Shown here piece by piece: positions 9,895 to 20,991 of a stretch of 64,000 bases of DNA (position 1 is its first letter; the number at the start of each line of letters is the position of its first letter). The translations under genes were made by a program, and so were the position numbers. This DNA comes from Delphinapterus leucas (taxonomy: Eukaryota; Chordata; Mammalia; Artiodactyla; Monodontidae), in contig NW_022098008.1 of the NCBI RefSeq assembly GCF_002288925.2, positions 6,662,607 through 6,726,606 on the forward strand, read 5' to 3'. The notes beneath the pieces are model-generated. The model was not told the DNA's origin. It was given only the letters and a program-made list of their open reading frames with translations, and searched no databases.

Positions 9895-10670
9895 ATTTTA
9901 AAATCAATTACAGAATTCAGTAAGTCGCTGAATACAAAATCAATATAAAAATCAATAGCCTGGAGCTTCCCTGGTGGTGCAGTAGTTAAGAATCCGCCTG
10001 CCAATGCAGAGGATGCGGGTTCGTTCTCTGGTCCGGGAAGATCCCACATGCCGTGGAGAAGCTAAGCCCGTGCGCCACAACTACTGAGCCTGCGTGCTGT
10101 AACTACTGAAGCCCACGTGCCTAGAGCCCGTGCTCCACAACACGAGAAGCCACTGCAATGAGTAGCCCACACACCACAGTGAAGAGTAACCCCACTCGCC
10201 ACAACTAGAGAAAGCCTGCCCACAGCAACGAAGACCCAACACAGCCAAAAATTAAAGATAAATAAATAAATAAATTTATTAAAAAAACAATAGCCTAACT
10301 AAACGTAAACAACAGTTAATAAATGTATTGAATGAAATATCCCATTTATTAGAATGATACAAATAAATTAAATAACTCAATATAAATTTTACAAAGCATG
10401 CACATAAAATAGAAGAATAAATCTTTAAAGTGCTACTGAGAGATACAACAACATACATGGAAATGTCTATTCTACTCCTGGATTGAAAAAGAAAAAATTA
10501 TTGTCAAGAAGCAAATTTTTGTAAATAGCATATTCATAGTATTCAGTGGACACCAGTCAATGTATAAGCAATAGGGTTTTTTCACACACGCAAGCTAATT
10601 CTAACGTTCTTTGGGGCAACAAGAGTGGAAGAATATATAGGACAATTCCAAAAAAGAAGAGAAGTAAAGT
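9895..10670 (+). mobile_element. Ancient L1 ORF2 fragment, split by a SINE
   Basis: The stretch 'gaatacaaaatcaatataaa' at 9930 and its continuation after the SINE ('cccatttattagaatgat', 'tacatggaaatgtctatt') follow the order of L1 ORF2 on the plus strand downstream of the reverse transcriptase domain. It is strongly diverged, with no open frame. It probably belongs to the same element as the 3'UTR at 10.83 kb. Confidence 0.65.
9962..10287 (+). mobile_element. CHR-type SINE, long form, inserted in L1
   Basis: The tRNA-like head 'gcttccctggtggtgcagta' with the B-box region GGTTCGTTCTC is followed by the long body and an A/T-rich (AAAT)n tail. Target duplication caatagcct at 9953-9961 and 10288-10296. 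The L1 ORF2 sequence continues after it. Confidence 0.9.
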
Positions 10671-10674
10671 TGAA

Positions 10675-10799
10675 CTAGGGAATTCCCTGGCAGTCCAGTG
10701 GTTAGAACTTGGTGCTTTCACTGCTGTGGGCCCTGGTTCAATCCCTGGTCAGAGAACTAAGATCCCACAAGCCCCATGGCATGGCCAAAAAAAAAAAAA
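10675..10799 (+). mobile_element. Short tRNA-derived SINE
   Basis: Begins 'agggaattccctggcagtcc', has the B-box-like GGTTCAATCCC and ends 'ccatggcatggcc' plus A13. Short flanking duplication around ttgaac(t/g)a at about 10670 and 10800. Same short type as the element at 5.03-5.13 kb, in opposite orientation. Confidence 0.85.
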
Positions 10800-10829
10800 T
10801 TGAACGAATTCTACCACATACTAAAAACA

Positions 10830-11040
10830 TAATAGCTATTATAGTCAACAGTGCTATATTAAGTACTTCAAAGTTGCTAAGAAACTAGATATTAAATGTT
10901 CTTACCACACACAAAAAAGGATAATTATGTGACATGACAGAGGTGTTAATTAATGCTACAGTGGTAATCATATTGAAATATGTAAGTGTACTAAATCAAC
11001 AGCTGCACATCTTAAACTTACACAATATTATATGCCTACT
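10830..11040 (+). mobile_element. Old L1 3'UTR end
   Basis: The wording 'aatagctattatagtcaaca', 'ttaaatgttcttaccacaca', 'taattatgtgacatgacaga' and 'cttaaacttacacaatatta' matches the 3'UTR of older mammalian L1 families (L1MA/L1MB-like). It is in sense orientation and probably ends the L1 begun at 9.9 kb. Confidence 0.7.
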
Positions 11041-11089
11041 CCCTTCTCTTTAGCTCAGGTGATGTATCAACCTCAGTTGCCTGATTGCC

Positions 11090-11235
11090 TCTGGGTCTCA
11101 TAGTCTTATGGGACTCCAGTATATAAATAATTAAATTTGTTTTTCTCCTGTTAATTTATCTTATGACAATTTAATTACTAGACAGCCAAAAGAACCTAGA
11201 AAGGTAGAGGAAAAAATTTTCCTCCTCAACAACCC
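11090..11235 (+). mobile_element. ERV LTR 3' fragment (tentative)
   Basis: 'ctcctgttaatttatcttat' and 'aagaacctagaaaggtagag' resemble the 3' end of the LTR found complete at 40.5-41.0 kb, in opposite orientation. Only about 150 bp is preserved, and the name is unknown. Confidence 0.45.
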
Positions 11236-12618
11236 ACATTATAAAAAAAAAAAAAAAAGCAAAACAAAACAAAACCTACAGAACAAACAAAAATGTAGAA
11301 ACAGAAAAAAAGTTTTAAAAAAAGCAACTATGAAGAAGAGAAGGATGTATAACATGAATGCCAAACAAAGAGAGGAAAATGCTGCCTTCATTTATTCATT
11401 GGAATAAATAAATAAAAATGAATAAAAGTGTTACAAGAACAAAGGATCCAGGGAAAAGAATGTGCATTTTCAGACCTCAGTTTTGCAGCATCAGGATCCA
11501 ACAGGACTACAGCTGCGAGAAGAGGACTTGGCTGATACAGATAAGACCAAAGGGAGGTGGCAAGTACCCAGGAAATGGGGTTGCAACGGAACAAAGTTGA
11601 GGATTTCCAACAACAATGTTAAAGAATCTTTGTAAGTGAAGAATTTGCCACACAGGAGAGAACCAGGGAGCATTGGAACTTGTTCATTTCAGAGGACACA
11701 GTTGCAAACTGTGGGAAGGACCACTGGAGATCTCTGTCTGTTGGCTAGCATGTCCTGGGCTTGGATGCTCGTGTGGCACTTTATTCCAGGGCTACAGAAT
11801 TTCCAGCTTTCTTCTTTTTGCTTTGCTGTAAACTTCCATTCTGAGGTCTTAGTATCTATTATTCTTGTCTGTAACAAGTAAAGTGAAAGGTTTCTTTCAG
11901 TCTGGCAATCACTTTGAAGCAATATCACCAGTCTGTGATAAGACCAGCAAAAGCACTGTATTAGGTTGCTCCATAAAGTCTGATAAAGTTGGATTAAGCT
12001 GCATTCATGAATGCAATTAAACTATGTATTTCTAAGACATGATTGTGCATGAAAAAACAATTGTTCATCATCAGAGAAAGAAGCTAAGTGAAACACCTCA
12101 AGCCAAATATTTGTCCCCATATAAAGGTACATCTCTAAATTCAGCTGCAGGAATGTCTAGTCCAATCAGTCCATGTGAGCAAACCAGTGGAATGCCAGGC
12201 TTTCAGTGCTGCAGGAAGCCTAGCAATTTCTGGCACTCGATTCCAAGGGATAATGGCATAATTTTGGAATTATCATTACTAGTTATTAAAAATATTGCCC
12301 CACCAGGATTTACCTCTATAATGTATAATAACTATTAAAGTAGCTGTATACTTACCATTCCTTCATTAGACTATAATAAATAAAGTGCTCTCACTATAAT
12401 GAATGCCAACATTCTGGATTAATAATGAATGAATATTAATGTGAGACAAGCACTGTGGAACAGAGCCGTCCACCTGACCAGAACTGTAGAAAGACATAGC
12501 TTCCTAATGAGTCAGGGGTGGTATCTGAATAGCAATTCTTTTTGTATCATGCGGATCTTCCCTATGCTCTGCTTGCCCTCCATTACAAAACTCAGAGCCA
12601 CTGTATGGGAAAGGAGTA
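11236..12618. other. Noncoding stretch
   Basis: A-rich at the start (11240-11330). No recognised repeat beyond that. Frames of 60-99 codons (for example 12039-12338) have no domain, no splice context and no start context that I would defend. Confidence 0.35.
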
Positions 12619-13439
12619 TGTCCACTGAAAAAAATGCACATCCTAAAAGTTGAGAATTACATTTTATTTTGTGGACAAAACTGAGGACTTAAGCCCTGGA
12701 TGCAGCTTCTCAGATAGATCTGAGGGACTCCTCCAAAGAGGAGCTGGGATATACATGAGTTTTTGCAGCAAAGACCAGGTAGTCAGCACTTCAAAAGATG
12801 ACTGTTAATTAAAGAAAGCCAGATATCTGGACTTCCCTGGTGGTGCAGTGGTTAAGAATCTGCCTGCCAATGCAGGGGACACAGGTTCAAGCCCTGGTCC
12901 GGGACGATCTCACATACCACGGAGCAACTAAGCCCGTGCGCCACAACTACTGAGCCTGTGCTCTAAAGCCCGTGAGCCACAACTACGGAAGCCTGTGCAC
13001 CTAGAGCCCATGCTCCGCAACAAAGACAAGCCACCTCAACAAGAAGCCTGTGCACTGCAATGAAGAGTAGCCCCCGCTTACTTGCAACTAGAGAAAGCCT
13101 GCACGCAGCAAAGAAGATCCAATGCAGACAAAAATAAATAAATACATTTATTTAAAAAAAAAAAGAAAACCATATATTTCAAGTTAAATAATGCGTATGG
13201 GAAGTTTTGAGAGTCTGGGGTCATGGAAATCAATCCTTTGATATGCACCTTAACTATCTAGGACGAGTATCCTGCTTTTCTCCATCTTGAATCCCCTCAG
13301 GGTGCACAGTTGGGGGTGGCTGCAGTGGCTGAGGGCTTTGTCTCCACCCTGAGTTCTCTCAGGGCTCACCATGGGGATGGCTGTAATGTGATGGCTTGAT
13401 GGCTGCAACATCCTTTGTTTACTGATATGGCAGGCAACA
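12619..13439 (-). mobile_element. ERV LTR, local family copy D, split by a SINE
   Basis: Runs from 'tgtccactgaaaaaaatgca' to 'gatatggcaggcaaca'. The complement carries AATAAA (plus 'acattttattttg' near 12660). It is the best-preserved right end of the four copies and defines the LTR 5' terminus as TGTTGCCTGCC. The SINE described next interrupts it. No clear target duplication outside the LTR. Confidence 0.75.
12828..13160 (+). mobile_element. CHR-type SINE, long form, inserted in LTR copy D
   Basis: Head 'acttccctggtggtgcagtg', B-box GGTTCAAGCCC, long body with 'caactagagaaagcctgc', then an (AAAT)n and A-rich tail. Imperfect target duplication around 'aaagaaagccagatatct' on the left and 'aaagaaaaccatatattt' on the right, consistent with an older insertion. 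Confidence 0.9.
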
Positions 13440-13902
13440 TTTTTTCACTCACAAGTAGAATTAAAGACCACTAGCTCCAAGTAATGCAAGAAATACCACC
13501 AGCTGAATTTTAGATATAAATCCTATGCTGATATATTTTGATTTGTTAGAGTGGCAGCGATGACGGCCCTAACATGCATATGGAAATAATCAAATGTTGT
13601 GTCAGTTCTGACTAGAGATATGGACACATATGGACACGTGGAAAATTTCTCTGTCTCTAACCAGAATTTTAATCTAACAGACAGGAAATGGTTAAGACCT
13701 AATGGATCATTAGGTAGTGTACACATGATAATTGAGAAGATAATGCAAGAATTGAGAAGAAAGTCTATAATTTAATAACTATTGAAAACAGAAGGTAACA
13801 TTTTTGACTTTATTATTACAACGACATAAAGTATGTGCCCATCTGTACACATGTAGAAAAATATGCAAAAGTGAAATTTACTTTGTAAGGAGTTTAGGAT
13901 TT
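13440..13902. other. Noncoding stretch
   Basis: No recognised repeat or coding frame. Confidence 0.4.
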
Positions 13903-13916
13903 GAGGTATACATTTT

Positions 13917-14346
13917 TTTGAGTGTTGCATATTTTATTTATTTTATTTATTTATTTAACATATTTATTGGAGTATAATTGTTTTACAATGGTGTGTTAGT
14001 TTCTGCTTTATAACAAAGTGAATCAGTTATACATATACACATGTCCCCATATCTCTTCCCTCTTGCATCTCCCTCCCTCCAACCCTCCCTATCCCACCCC
14101 TCTAGGTGGTCACAAACTACCGAGCTGATCTCCCTGTGCTATGCGGCTGCTTCCCATTAGCTATCTATTTTACATGTGGTAGTGTATATATGTCCATGCC
14201 TCTCTCACTTCGTCCCAGCTTACCTTTCCCCCTCCCCATGTCCTCAAGCCCATTCTCTACGTCTGAATCTTTATTCCTGTCCTGCCCCTAGGTTCTTCAG
14301 AACCATTTTTTTTTTTTTAGATTCCATATATATGTGTTAGCATATG
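13917..14346 (-). mobile_element. L1 3' end, 5' truncated, with perfect target duplication
   Basis: The left edge is the T-rich complement of the poly(A) tail, then 'tattggagtataattgtttt', then the pyrimidine-rich 3'UTR, ending near the complement of 'tatatatggaatct'. A 14-bp perfect duplication, gaggtatacatttt, lies at 13903-13916 and 14347-14360. A fairly young L1 copy. Confidence 0.93.
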
Positions 14347-14360
14347 GAGGTATACATTTT

Positions 14361-17300
14361 AAAAAATCTTTTAACTGTTACTTTCATGGTATCATAATGA
14401 AAGATAATACTAAAATCAGACTTCCCTATTTTCCAAAATATGGTATGGTTTTTATAGGATTTTATTTTATTATTACATTTGGAAAATAGAAAAAAAAACG
14501 ATTTTAGTACATATGGAACAAGCAAGCAGAAATGGAAATAAGATTTTAGAGATCTGAAGATGCTTCAGTGACTCCCATTGAGAAATATCACCAACCTTCA
14601 GCCAGGCAGCCACTAGCCTCAGGCTATGCACTGCCATCTCCTCCGCCAGGGTGTGGTGCAAACATTCCTAATTGCTGGGGTGTTGTGGACATTGAACAGG
14701 ATAACGTAGGTGAAGTCCTCTGTGGGATAGCAGGAAACACTATCAAATAACTTTTGGACAATTACAATTATTTGGCTTTTAGAAACTGCTAATATATGGA
14801 TAGACTATCTGACAATACCAAAAATGATTAAAAATACAAATTTAGCTAGGTTTGACTTAACTTAGCAACTGTCAAACAGCATTCTTGGCATCTGGGTTTA
14901 ATTATCTTGCTCAGAGATTGATAGTGATTGGGCCAGACCCTACGTCTGTAAGAAAATGTAGCCTATGATGGTACCAACAGTCTCCACTGTTTTCCAGGTT
15001 GGGCAAATGTGGGGGAGTGGCGATAATGAGAGGATAATGAGGAAGGCACAGCTGGAAGAACCTGGAGTGATGGTAATGGAGTTTCTCATCAACCCTGATG
15101 GGACCAGAGGACAGAAATTTGAAAAAGGAATTGACCAAAGCTGGATGACAAATTCAAAAATCTCCTCACAATTTAATGAGCTGCCCATTTTTATGTCATC
15201 CTACTCTATTACGCATTGCATTCTGCATAAGGTGAGATTCAGTAGCACACGTAACAAGATTAGTCCAAGAAAATGTTTAGAGCCACAGGATGAGTGAAGG
15301 GAATGCAGGTGCTGGGACAGGCAATTATGTGCCAGTGATGCGTTAACTGGGTGGGCGCATATGTCCTGCTGCCTCTGCTCTCCTCAAAGTGCATTCAAGA
15401 GAATTAATATTATCAAGATGAGCTGAGTATCCCAGCTAAACATTCTACAATTAACTCAATTTAGGATTAGAAAACTCTATTCCCAGCAGTGAAAGACCAT
15501 CACCAGAGAGAAGCATTTCTGACTTTATTCTGCTTACATACCTTATTTATTTACCCTGGATGACTCTAACTTGGGATAAAACTCCAAATTAATTGCACAT
15601 TTTAAGCATCATTCTTCTAGCAAAGTCAAAAGTGCAAAGGAGATTTTACACATTTGGCCTCATTCTGTGATTAAGGGAATGGTGCTCTCAGTTGCTTACG
15701 TATAAACGTTCCCTAGGTCAAGATGATCACGCTAAAGGTAAATCAAATAATTTAATTCCACTCAGTGGAGATGAACCTGTCTGCTGTTACATGGATTGGA
15801 ATTTGGTTTTACAATGTAAAAAAGGTGACATTTAAAGTTCCATTTTCCTTGCTTTTTATTGCATTCCTTATTTGTTTATTGGCTTGTTAAGATTGCTCCC
15901 AATAGGAATGTGGCCGTCCTGAGCCTATAGAGAGATAAAATGCAATGTTACCATTCACAAAGTCTTGAGTGAATACAATCAGAAAAGCTAATTTCAGGGG
16001 AATCAAAGCTCAGAAATCCTGGGCCTCAGTTCCCTGTGTGGTGGCCAGATCCTAGGGTGATGGTAACTGAATGCACAAGAGGCTGGTGGATAAAGGGCCT
16101 GCTGGTGAAGGGCATGCAGGCTCTTTCCCACTTTCCCTCTGCCCTTCTCTCCCTCCTCCAAGGCTGGGGCAGGGCTCAGGACCGGAACTTTGTACTGGGT
16201 TATGGGTCTATGGGCATGGTCTGATTCTGTCTTGAGACTCAGTCTCATGGGACGGGAATTATAGAAGCAGAGGATGGATGGAGACCAGTCTAAAGGGGAA
16301 AGACAGAGAAAGCAGCTCAACCTGCCCTGGACCTGCTTCCACCTGGGAACGTGGTCCAGTCCAGTTTCCAGGGGATGCTATTGGGGCTTGGTGGCTGGTT
16401 TTATATTATAACACATGTCCCTTTACCAGATCTGTCCTCTGTCCAGAGGAGAGAGGTCCACAACTCTCTGGGTCTTCTCCCAGTTGCCTTGAAGAGAAGA
16501 TGATAGGATTCAGGAACCGAAAATCTCCCCGACCATCAACATCATCGGCTTCTTTTTTCCACCCACAGAGCGTTCACCCACTACAGGAGACACACCTGGA
16601 CAAAGATGACCTCAGGTGTCCCGCACCTGGATACCCACGCTAGGGTCAAGGAGCCTAAAAATCCTACAGTATAATCACAAAATTAAAACAAAACCCTAAA
16701 AATATTCTTAGCAATTGTGTCTTCATTTAAGCCATCATCCACTTTGAACAAAGGAAATATTCTTGCCCATTAATTTTCAAGAGGCCTAAGAGATCAAGTT
16801 TATGTTCTATTTTCATTTTATTTTTTAATGTTTTCTGTACTATCTCAAGCTTCATCAGGTAGGATTCAAAAGGGAAAAATGAACAGGTAAAAAGGTAAAC
16901 AGTGTTCCTTAGACTCTTGCAGAGACTTTAGGCTGGAATACTGTATTCTATTAATTTTGTTTGAATGGATTTTGGATTCATTATTTTTCATAGAAAAGAA
17001 ATAAAAGTAAAATCTGACATTATATCAAAAATACGTTGCTCTCTCAGCCCTCTCTGTGGTAATCAGATTTTTTTCTGATCTTTTCAGCAGTGATATTAAT
17101 ATATTATAGAATAAATCCAGAAACGGAAAGTTTACATTTAATAGGTGACACCAGGAAAGCTAGGCAGTCCTAAGACAGGGCTCAGTGAAACTGACTTGCT
17201 TCAAACCTTGCCTAGAGCGACCAGTATTCATTCATCAGCTATAATTCACTAGTTCAGATATTGCTCTGCTTGTATTACTTTTCTTTCTATTTGTTACACC

Positions 17301-18002
17301 AGCTCTAATCTAGCAAGCTATGAAAAATGATGTTGGATCTTAGCACTTTTAATATCTCTAGGGTACTTCTCTAAAATGCATCTGAATTCAGATTCAATTA
17401 ATTCTGTGAATGACCTAAATGTGAAAATAATTTCCTGCTCTTGATATATTACAGATATTAGAAATATCTCAAAAAGAGAAATAGAGTGAAATTAGGTCCA
17501 CATTATTATTTTTGAAAGGCTGACTTACTTTGACCATTTTTAGCTCAATCACTGGAACTGAACTGATATTCACTGAATTGATATGGCTTTATTCAAAACA
17601 GTACCATGTGCACAGGAAATGCCTCACTGGGTAAATTTTCTCTAAATAAGAAAAAACCTTTGTAATGGCTATACTGCTGACTAATTTAAATTTTACTCAT
17701 AAGTAGAATATATACATGTAACATAATGTTTATACATATATTATACTTATTATAATATATGCTTGTAATTTTAAGAAAATTGTACATGTAAGGATATTAT
17801 ATAGTATATATATAACTATATTTAATATATAAGTTTATATATGATCTCACTAACCAAATTACTAGTAAATGTAAATCACTAGTGATTTGATGCTTTTAAA
17901 GATAATTTTGGCTAAAAAATAATTTAAATACACAAATAATTTTATATCATTAGGTGATTATAAGAGATTTAAGTAAAATCTGCTTTTATAAAATTTAACA
18001 GT
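14361..18002. other. Long noncoding stretch without recognised repeats
   Basis: Mostly AT-rich. About 16.0-16.65 kb is a GC-richer island with a 121-codon plus-strand frame (16278-16643) and a 105-codon minus-strand frame (16320-16003). Neither resembles a known protein or shows consistent codon use. 17.70-17.84 kb is AT-repeat-like. Confidence 0.35.
17700..17842. repeat. AT-rich low-complexity tract
   Basis: Imperfect TATA/ATAT runs over about 140 bp, without a fixed unit. Confidence 0.7.
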
Positions 18003-18650
18003 TGTCACCATTCCCGGGCATATATCCAGAGAAAACCATAATTCATAAAGACACATGCACCCCAATGTTCACTGCAGCACTGTTTACAATAGCCAGGACA
18101 TGGATCCACCTAAATGTTCATCAACAGAAGAATGGATAAAGGAGACGTGGTACATATATACAATGGAATATTACTCAGCCATAAAAAAGAGCAAAATAAT
18201 GCCATTTGCAGCAACATGGATGGACCTAGAGATCATCATACTGAGTGAAGTAAGTCAGACACAGAAAGACAAATATCATATGATACTGCTTTTATGTGGA
18301 ATCTAAAAATACGGTACAAATGAACTTATTTACAAAACACAAATAGAGTCACAGATGTAGAAAACAAACTTATGGTTACCAGGGGGTAAGGGTGGGGAGA
18401 GATAAACTGAGAGATTGGGATTGACATATACACACTACTATATATAAAATAGATAACTAATAAGGACCTACTGTATAGCACAGGAAACTCTACTCAATAC
18501 TCTGTAATGGCCTATATGGGAAAAGAATCTGAAAAAAAAAGAGTGGATATATGTATATGTACAACTGATTCACTTTGCTGTAGAGCAGGAACTAACAGAA
18601 CATTGTAAATCAACTATATGCCAATAAAAATTAAAAGAAATATGAAAAAG
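18003..18650 (+). mobile_element. L1 3' end (end of ORF2 plus 3'UTR), sense
   Basis: Contains 'atagccaggacatggatcca', 'tacaatggaatattactcag' and 'atggatggacctagagatca', the classic ORF2 C-terminal coding stretch, followed by a 3'UTR and 'ccaataaaaattaaaag'. An 83-codon open frame (18055-18306) is the residual ORF2 end. The first part is missing, so the element is 5' truncated. Confidence 0.92.
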
Positions 18651-19147
18651 AAGACAAATCAACAGAACCCAATGAAAAAACAAAATAAAACGAAAACTTA
18701 ACAATTGTAAGATATATTAAAAAATCTAAATAAATGTAAAATAGGTAAACTATGTACTATGAATGGGTAAAATAAAAATATACATTAAATAAATTATGAT
18801 AATCCATATTTTCATACTGCCATAGAAAGATCTTTAAAAATATATAATGTAAAACAGTTGCACAATAAAGTAATGAATGCAGTTCGATGGCATTTATGAT
18901 AAACAACAAAATTAATGGAATCTATATTTTATATTTAGAGGTGTGAATATGGGTGATTGTGACTCATTTTATGTCCTAGCGTAAGGTCTAAATGTGTTGT
19001 TTTGTTTGGCCTGGACTTTTGTCCTTGTCCTGTGCTGCCAGAAATCAGCATGTGCCAAACAGAGCTATAAATTTTATATAAGTTTTGGTGACATCACCTG
19101 TGATGATGGAGAAGATATGCATCTACCTATTGAACCAGAGGCTCTTG
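18651..19147. other. Noncoding stretch
   Basis: A-rich to 18.9 kb. A 75-codon frame from 18994 starts with a hydrophobic, signal-like run (MLFCLAWTFVLVLCC), but it ends inside the DNA transposon that follows, so it is not a gene. Confidence 0.45.
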
Positions 19148-19332
19148 TAAGGTTGCCAGATTTAGCAAATAAAAATACAGGACACTCAATTCAATCTGAA
19201 TTTCAGATAAACAATGAATAACTTTTTAGTATACGTATGTTCCATACAGTATTTGGGACACACTAATACTAAAAAAAATTGTTGTTTATGTGAAATTTAA
19301 CTAGACATCCTCCATCGTCTCTGGCAATCCTA
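19148..19332. mobile_element. Palindromic non-autonomous DNA transposon (MER53-like)
   Basis: The ends 'aaggttgccagatttag' and 'ctctggcaatccta' are inverted, and the interior arms pair over most of the length (for example 'gaatttcagataaacaa' with 'ttgtttatgtgaaatt'). This suits an old near-palindromic MITE-like element of about 185 bp. The MER53 name is from memory and uncertain. Confidence 0.65.
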
Positions 19333-19857
19333 GGGTCTGGATGATTTGCTTCCAAAACTGATGTCACTTGTATGAGTTGGTTGTTTTCAGCTCATTATTG
19401 AAGTACTATAAGAGATGAACTCATGAAAGGACTGGCTGGTCCACAAGTAGAACTGAGAGGGAATATGAAGAGCATACTATTTGGAAGTTTGGAAAATGAA
19501 ACTGGTCATTGAAGCAGTTTTGATGGTAAAAGAAAATTAAGCCTGTAGTTAGCGTGCATTTTCTTAAAATGACTGATTAGATTCATACAGCTTCTAGCAA
19601 ATCCTTTCATTTGTACAAAATGGTACAGGGAAAAAATAAAGGTGTGCAGTTATATGATGGTAACTCATAAGGTAATATCCCTTAGTATTGTTAAAATACA
19701 TTTAAAAGCAAAAATAAGAGTTTGTCAAATTCTTCTAACCTGAATATTCACATCTGACATTGCTTAAGGCCTAGAAATTGATAATTAATTTCATTTATTA
19801 ATATCTAAGTATGGTATCGAAGTGTACCTTACACATGAGCATGATGTACAGTCAACT
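19333..19857. other. Noncoding stretch
   Basis: No recognised repeat or coding frame. Confidence 0.4.
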
Positions 19858-19867
19858 CTCTTTTTAT

Positions 19868-20404
19868 TGAAGTATAGTTAATTTACAATGTCGTATTAGT
19901 TGCTGGTTACAGCAAAGTGATTCATTATATATATGTAACTGAATATAAGTATTATGTATATATTTATAAAATATATATATTTAAAATGTAATATATATTT
20001 TATATATATAAAACTTGGACCTTGTTTATCTATTTTATATATAGTAGTACATATCTGTTAATCCCAAATTCCCAATTTATCCCTCCCCCCTTTCCCCTTT
20101 GGTAACCATAAGTTTGTTTTCTATGTCTGTGAGTCTTTTTCTGTTGTGTAAATAAATTCATTTGTATCAATTTTTTAGATTCCACATGTAAGTGGTATCA
20201 TATAGTATATGTCTTTCTCTGACTTACTTCACTTAGTATGAGAATCTCTAGGGTCCATTCATGTTGCTGCAAATGGCATTATTTCATTCTTTTCTATGGC
20301 TGAGTACTATTCCATAGTATATATGTACCACATCTTCTTTATCCATTTATCTGTGGATGGACATTTAGGTTGCTTCCAGGTCTTGGCTATTTTAAATAGT
20401 GCTG
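19868..20404 (-). mobile_element. L1 3' end, 5' truncated
   Basis: Minus-strand L1: 'tattgaagtatagttaattt' at left (3' terminus), then 3'UTR, then the ORF2 C-terminal region whose complement encodes the 'gaatattactcagcca' segment. An imperfect duplication, gtcaactctcttt and gtcagctcttt, flanks it near 19854 and 20416. An AT-rich patch at 19930-20010 lies inside. Confidence 0.9.
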
Positions 20405-20464
20405 CAATGTACAGAGTCAGCTCTTTAATATTAAGGAGAATTCCTCAAATATTTGAAGATTCAG

Positions 20465-20986
20465 TGTATTAGTCAGGGGTCTGTAGAGAAATAGAACCAG
20501 TAGGATATCTATCTATCTATCTATCTAGAAAAATAGTTTTTATGAAAGATTGTCTCATGTGCTTATGGAGTGTGAGAGTTCCCATGGTCTGCCGTTCGCA
20601 TACTGGAGGCTGAGGAAAGCTGGTGGTTTAGTTCCAGTCCAACCTGAAGCCTTGAGATCCAGGGGATTCAATGGTGTAAGCTCTAGTCCAAGTCTGAAGG
20701 TCTTAGAACCAGAAGCCCTGACATCCGGGGGGCAAGAGTAGATAAATGTCTCAGCTCAAGCAGAGCAAATTTACCCGTGCTCCACCTTTTTGTTCTAGTC
20801 AGTCCCTCAAGGGATTGGAAGATGTCTACCCCCATTGGAGAGGGTGGTCTTTTTTACTAAGTCTACCAACTCAGATGCTAATTTCTTCAGGAAACACCCT
20901 CACAGTCACACCTAGAAATAATGGTTTATCAGCTTTCTGGGTGCTCCTTAGCCCAGTCAACTTGACACATAAAACTAACCATCACA
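20465..20986 (+). mobile_element. MLT2-type ERVL solo LTR
   Basis: Starts 'tgtattagtcaggggtctgt' and ends 'acttgacacataaaactaac...atcaca', as expected for MLT2 LTRs of ERVL. A flanking 5-bp duplication, ttcag/ctcag, has one mismatch. An internal (TATC)n microsatellite is at 20504-20527. Two frames of 63 and 85 codons within it are artefacts. Confidence 0.8.
20504..20527. repeat. (ATCT)n microsatellite
   Basis: About six tetranucleotide units inside the MLT2 LTR. A similar tract is common at this position in the family. Confidence 0.9.
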
Positions 20987-20991
20987 CTCAG

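Noticed and set aside
11955..12010. 'ttaggttgctccataaagtc' considered as a second mariner terminal repeat
   Set aside because: No matching inverted end and no transposase remnant within the following kilobases.
16003..16643. GC-richer patch with frames on both strands, considered as an exon or CpG island
   Set aside because: Few CpGs, no clear splice pair around the frames and no recognisable homology.
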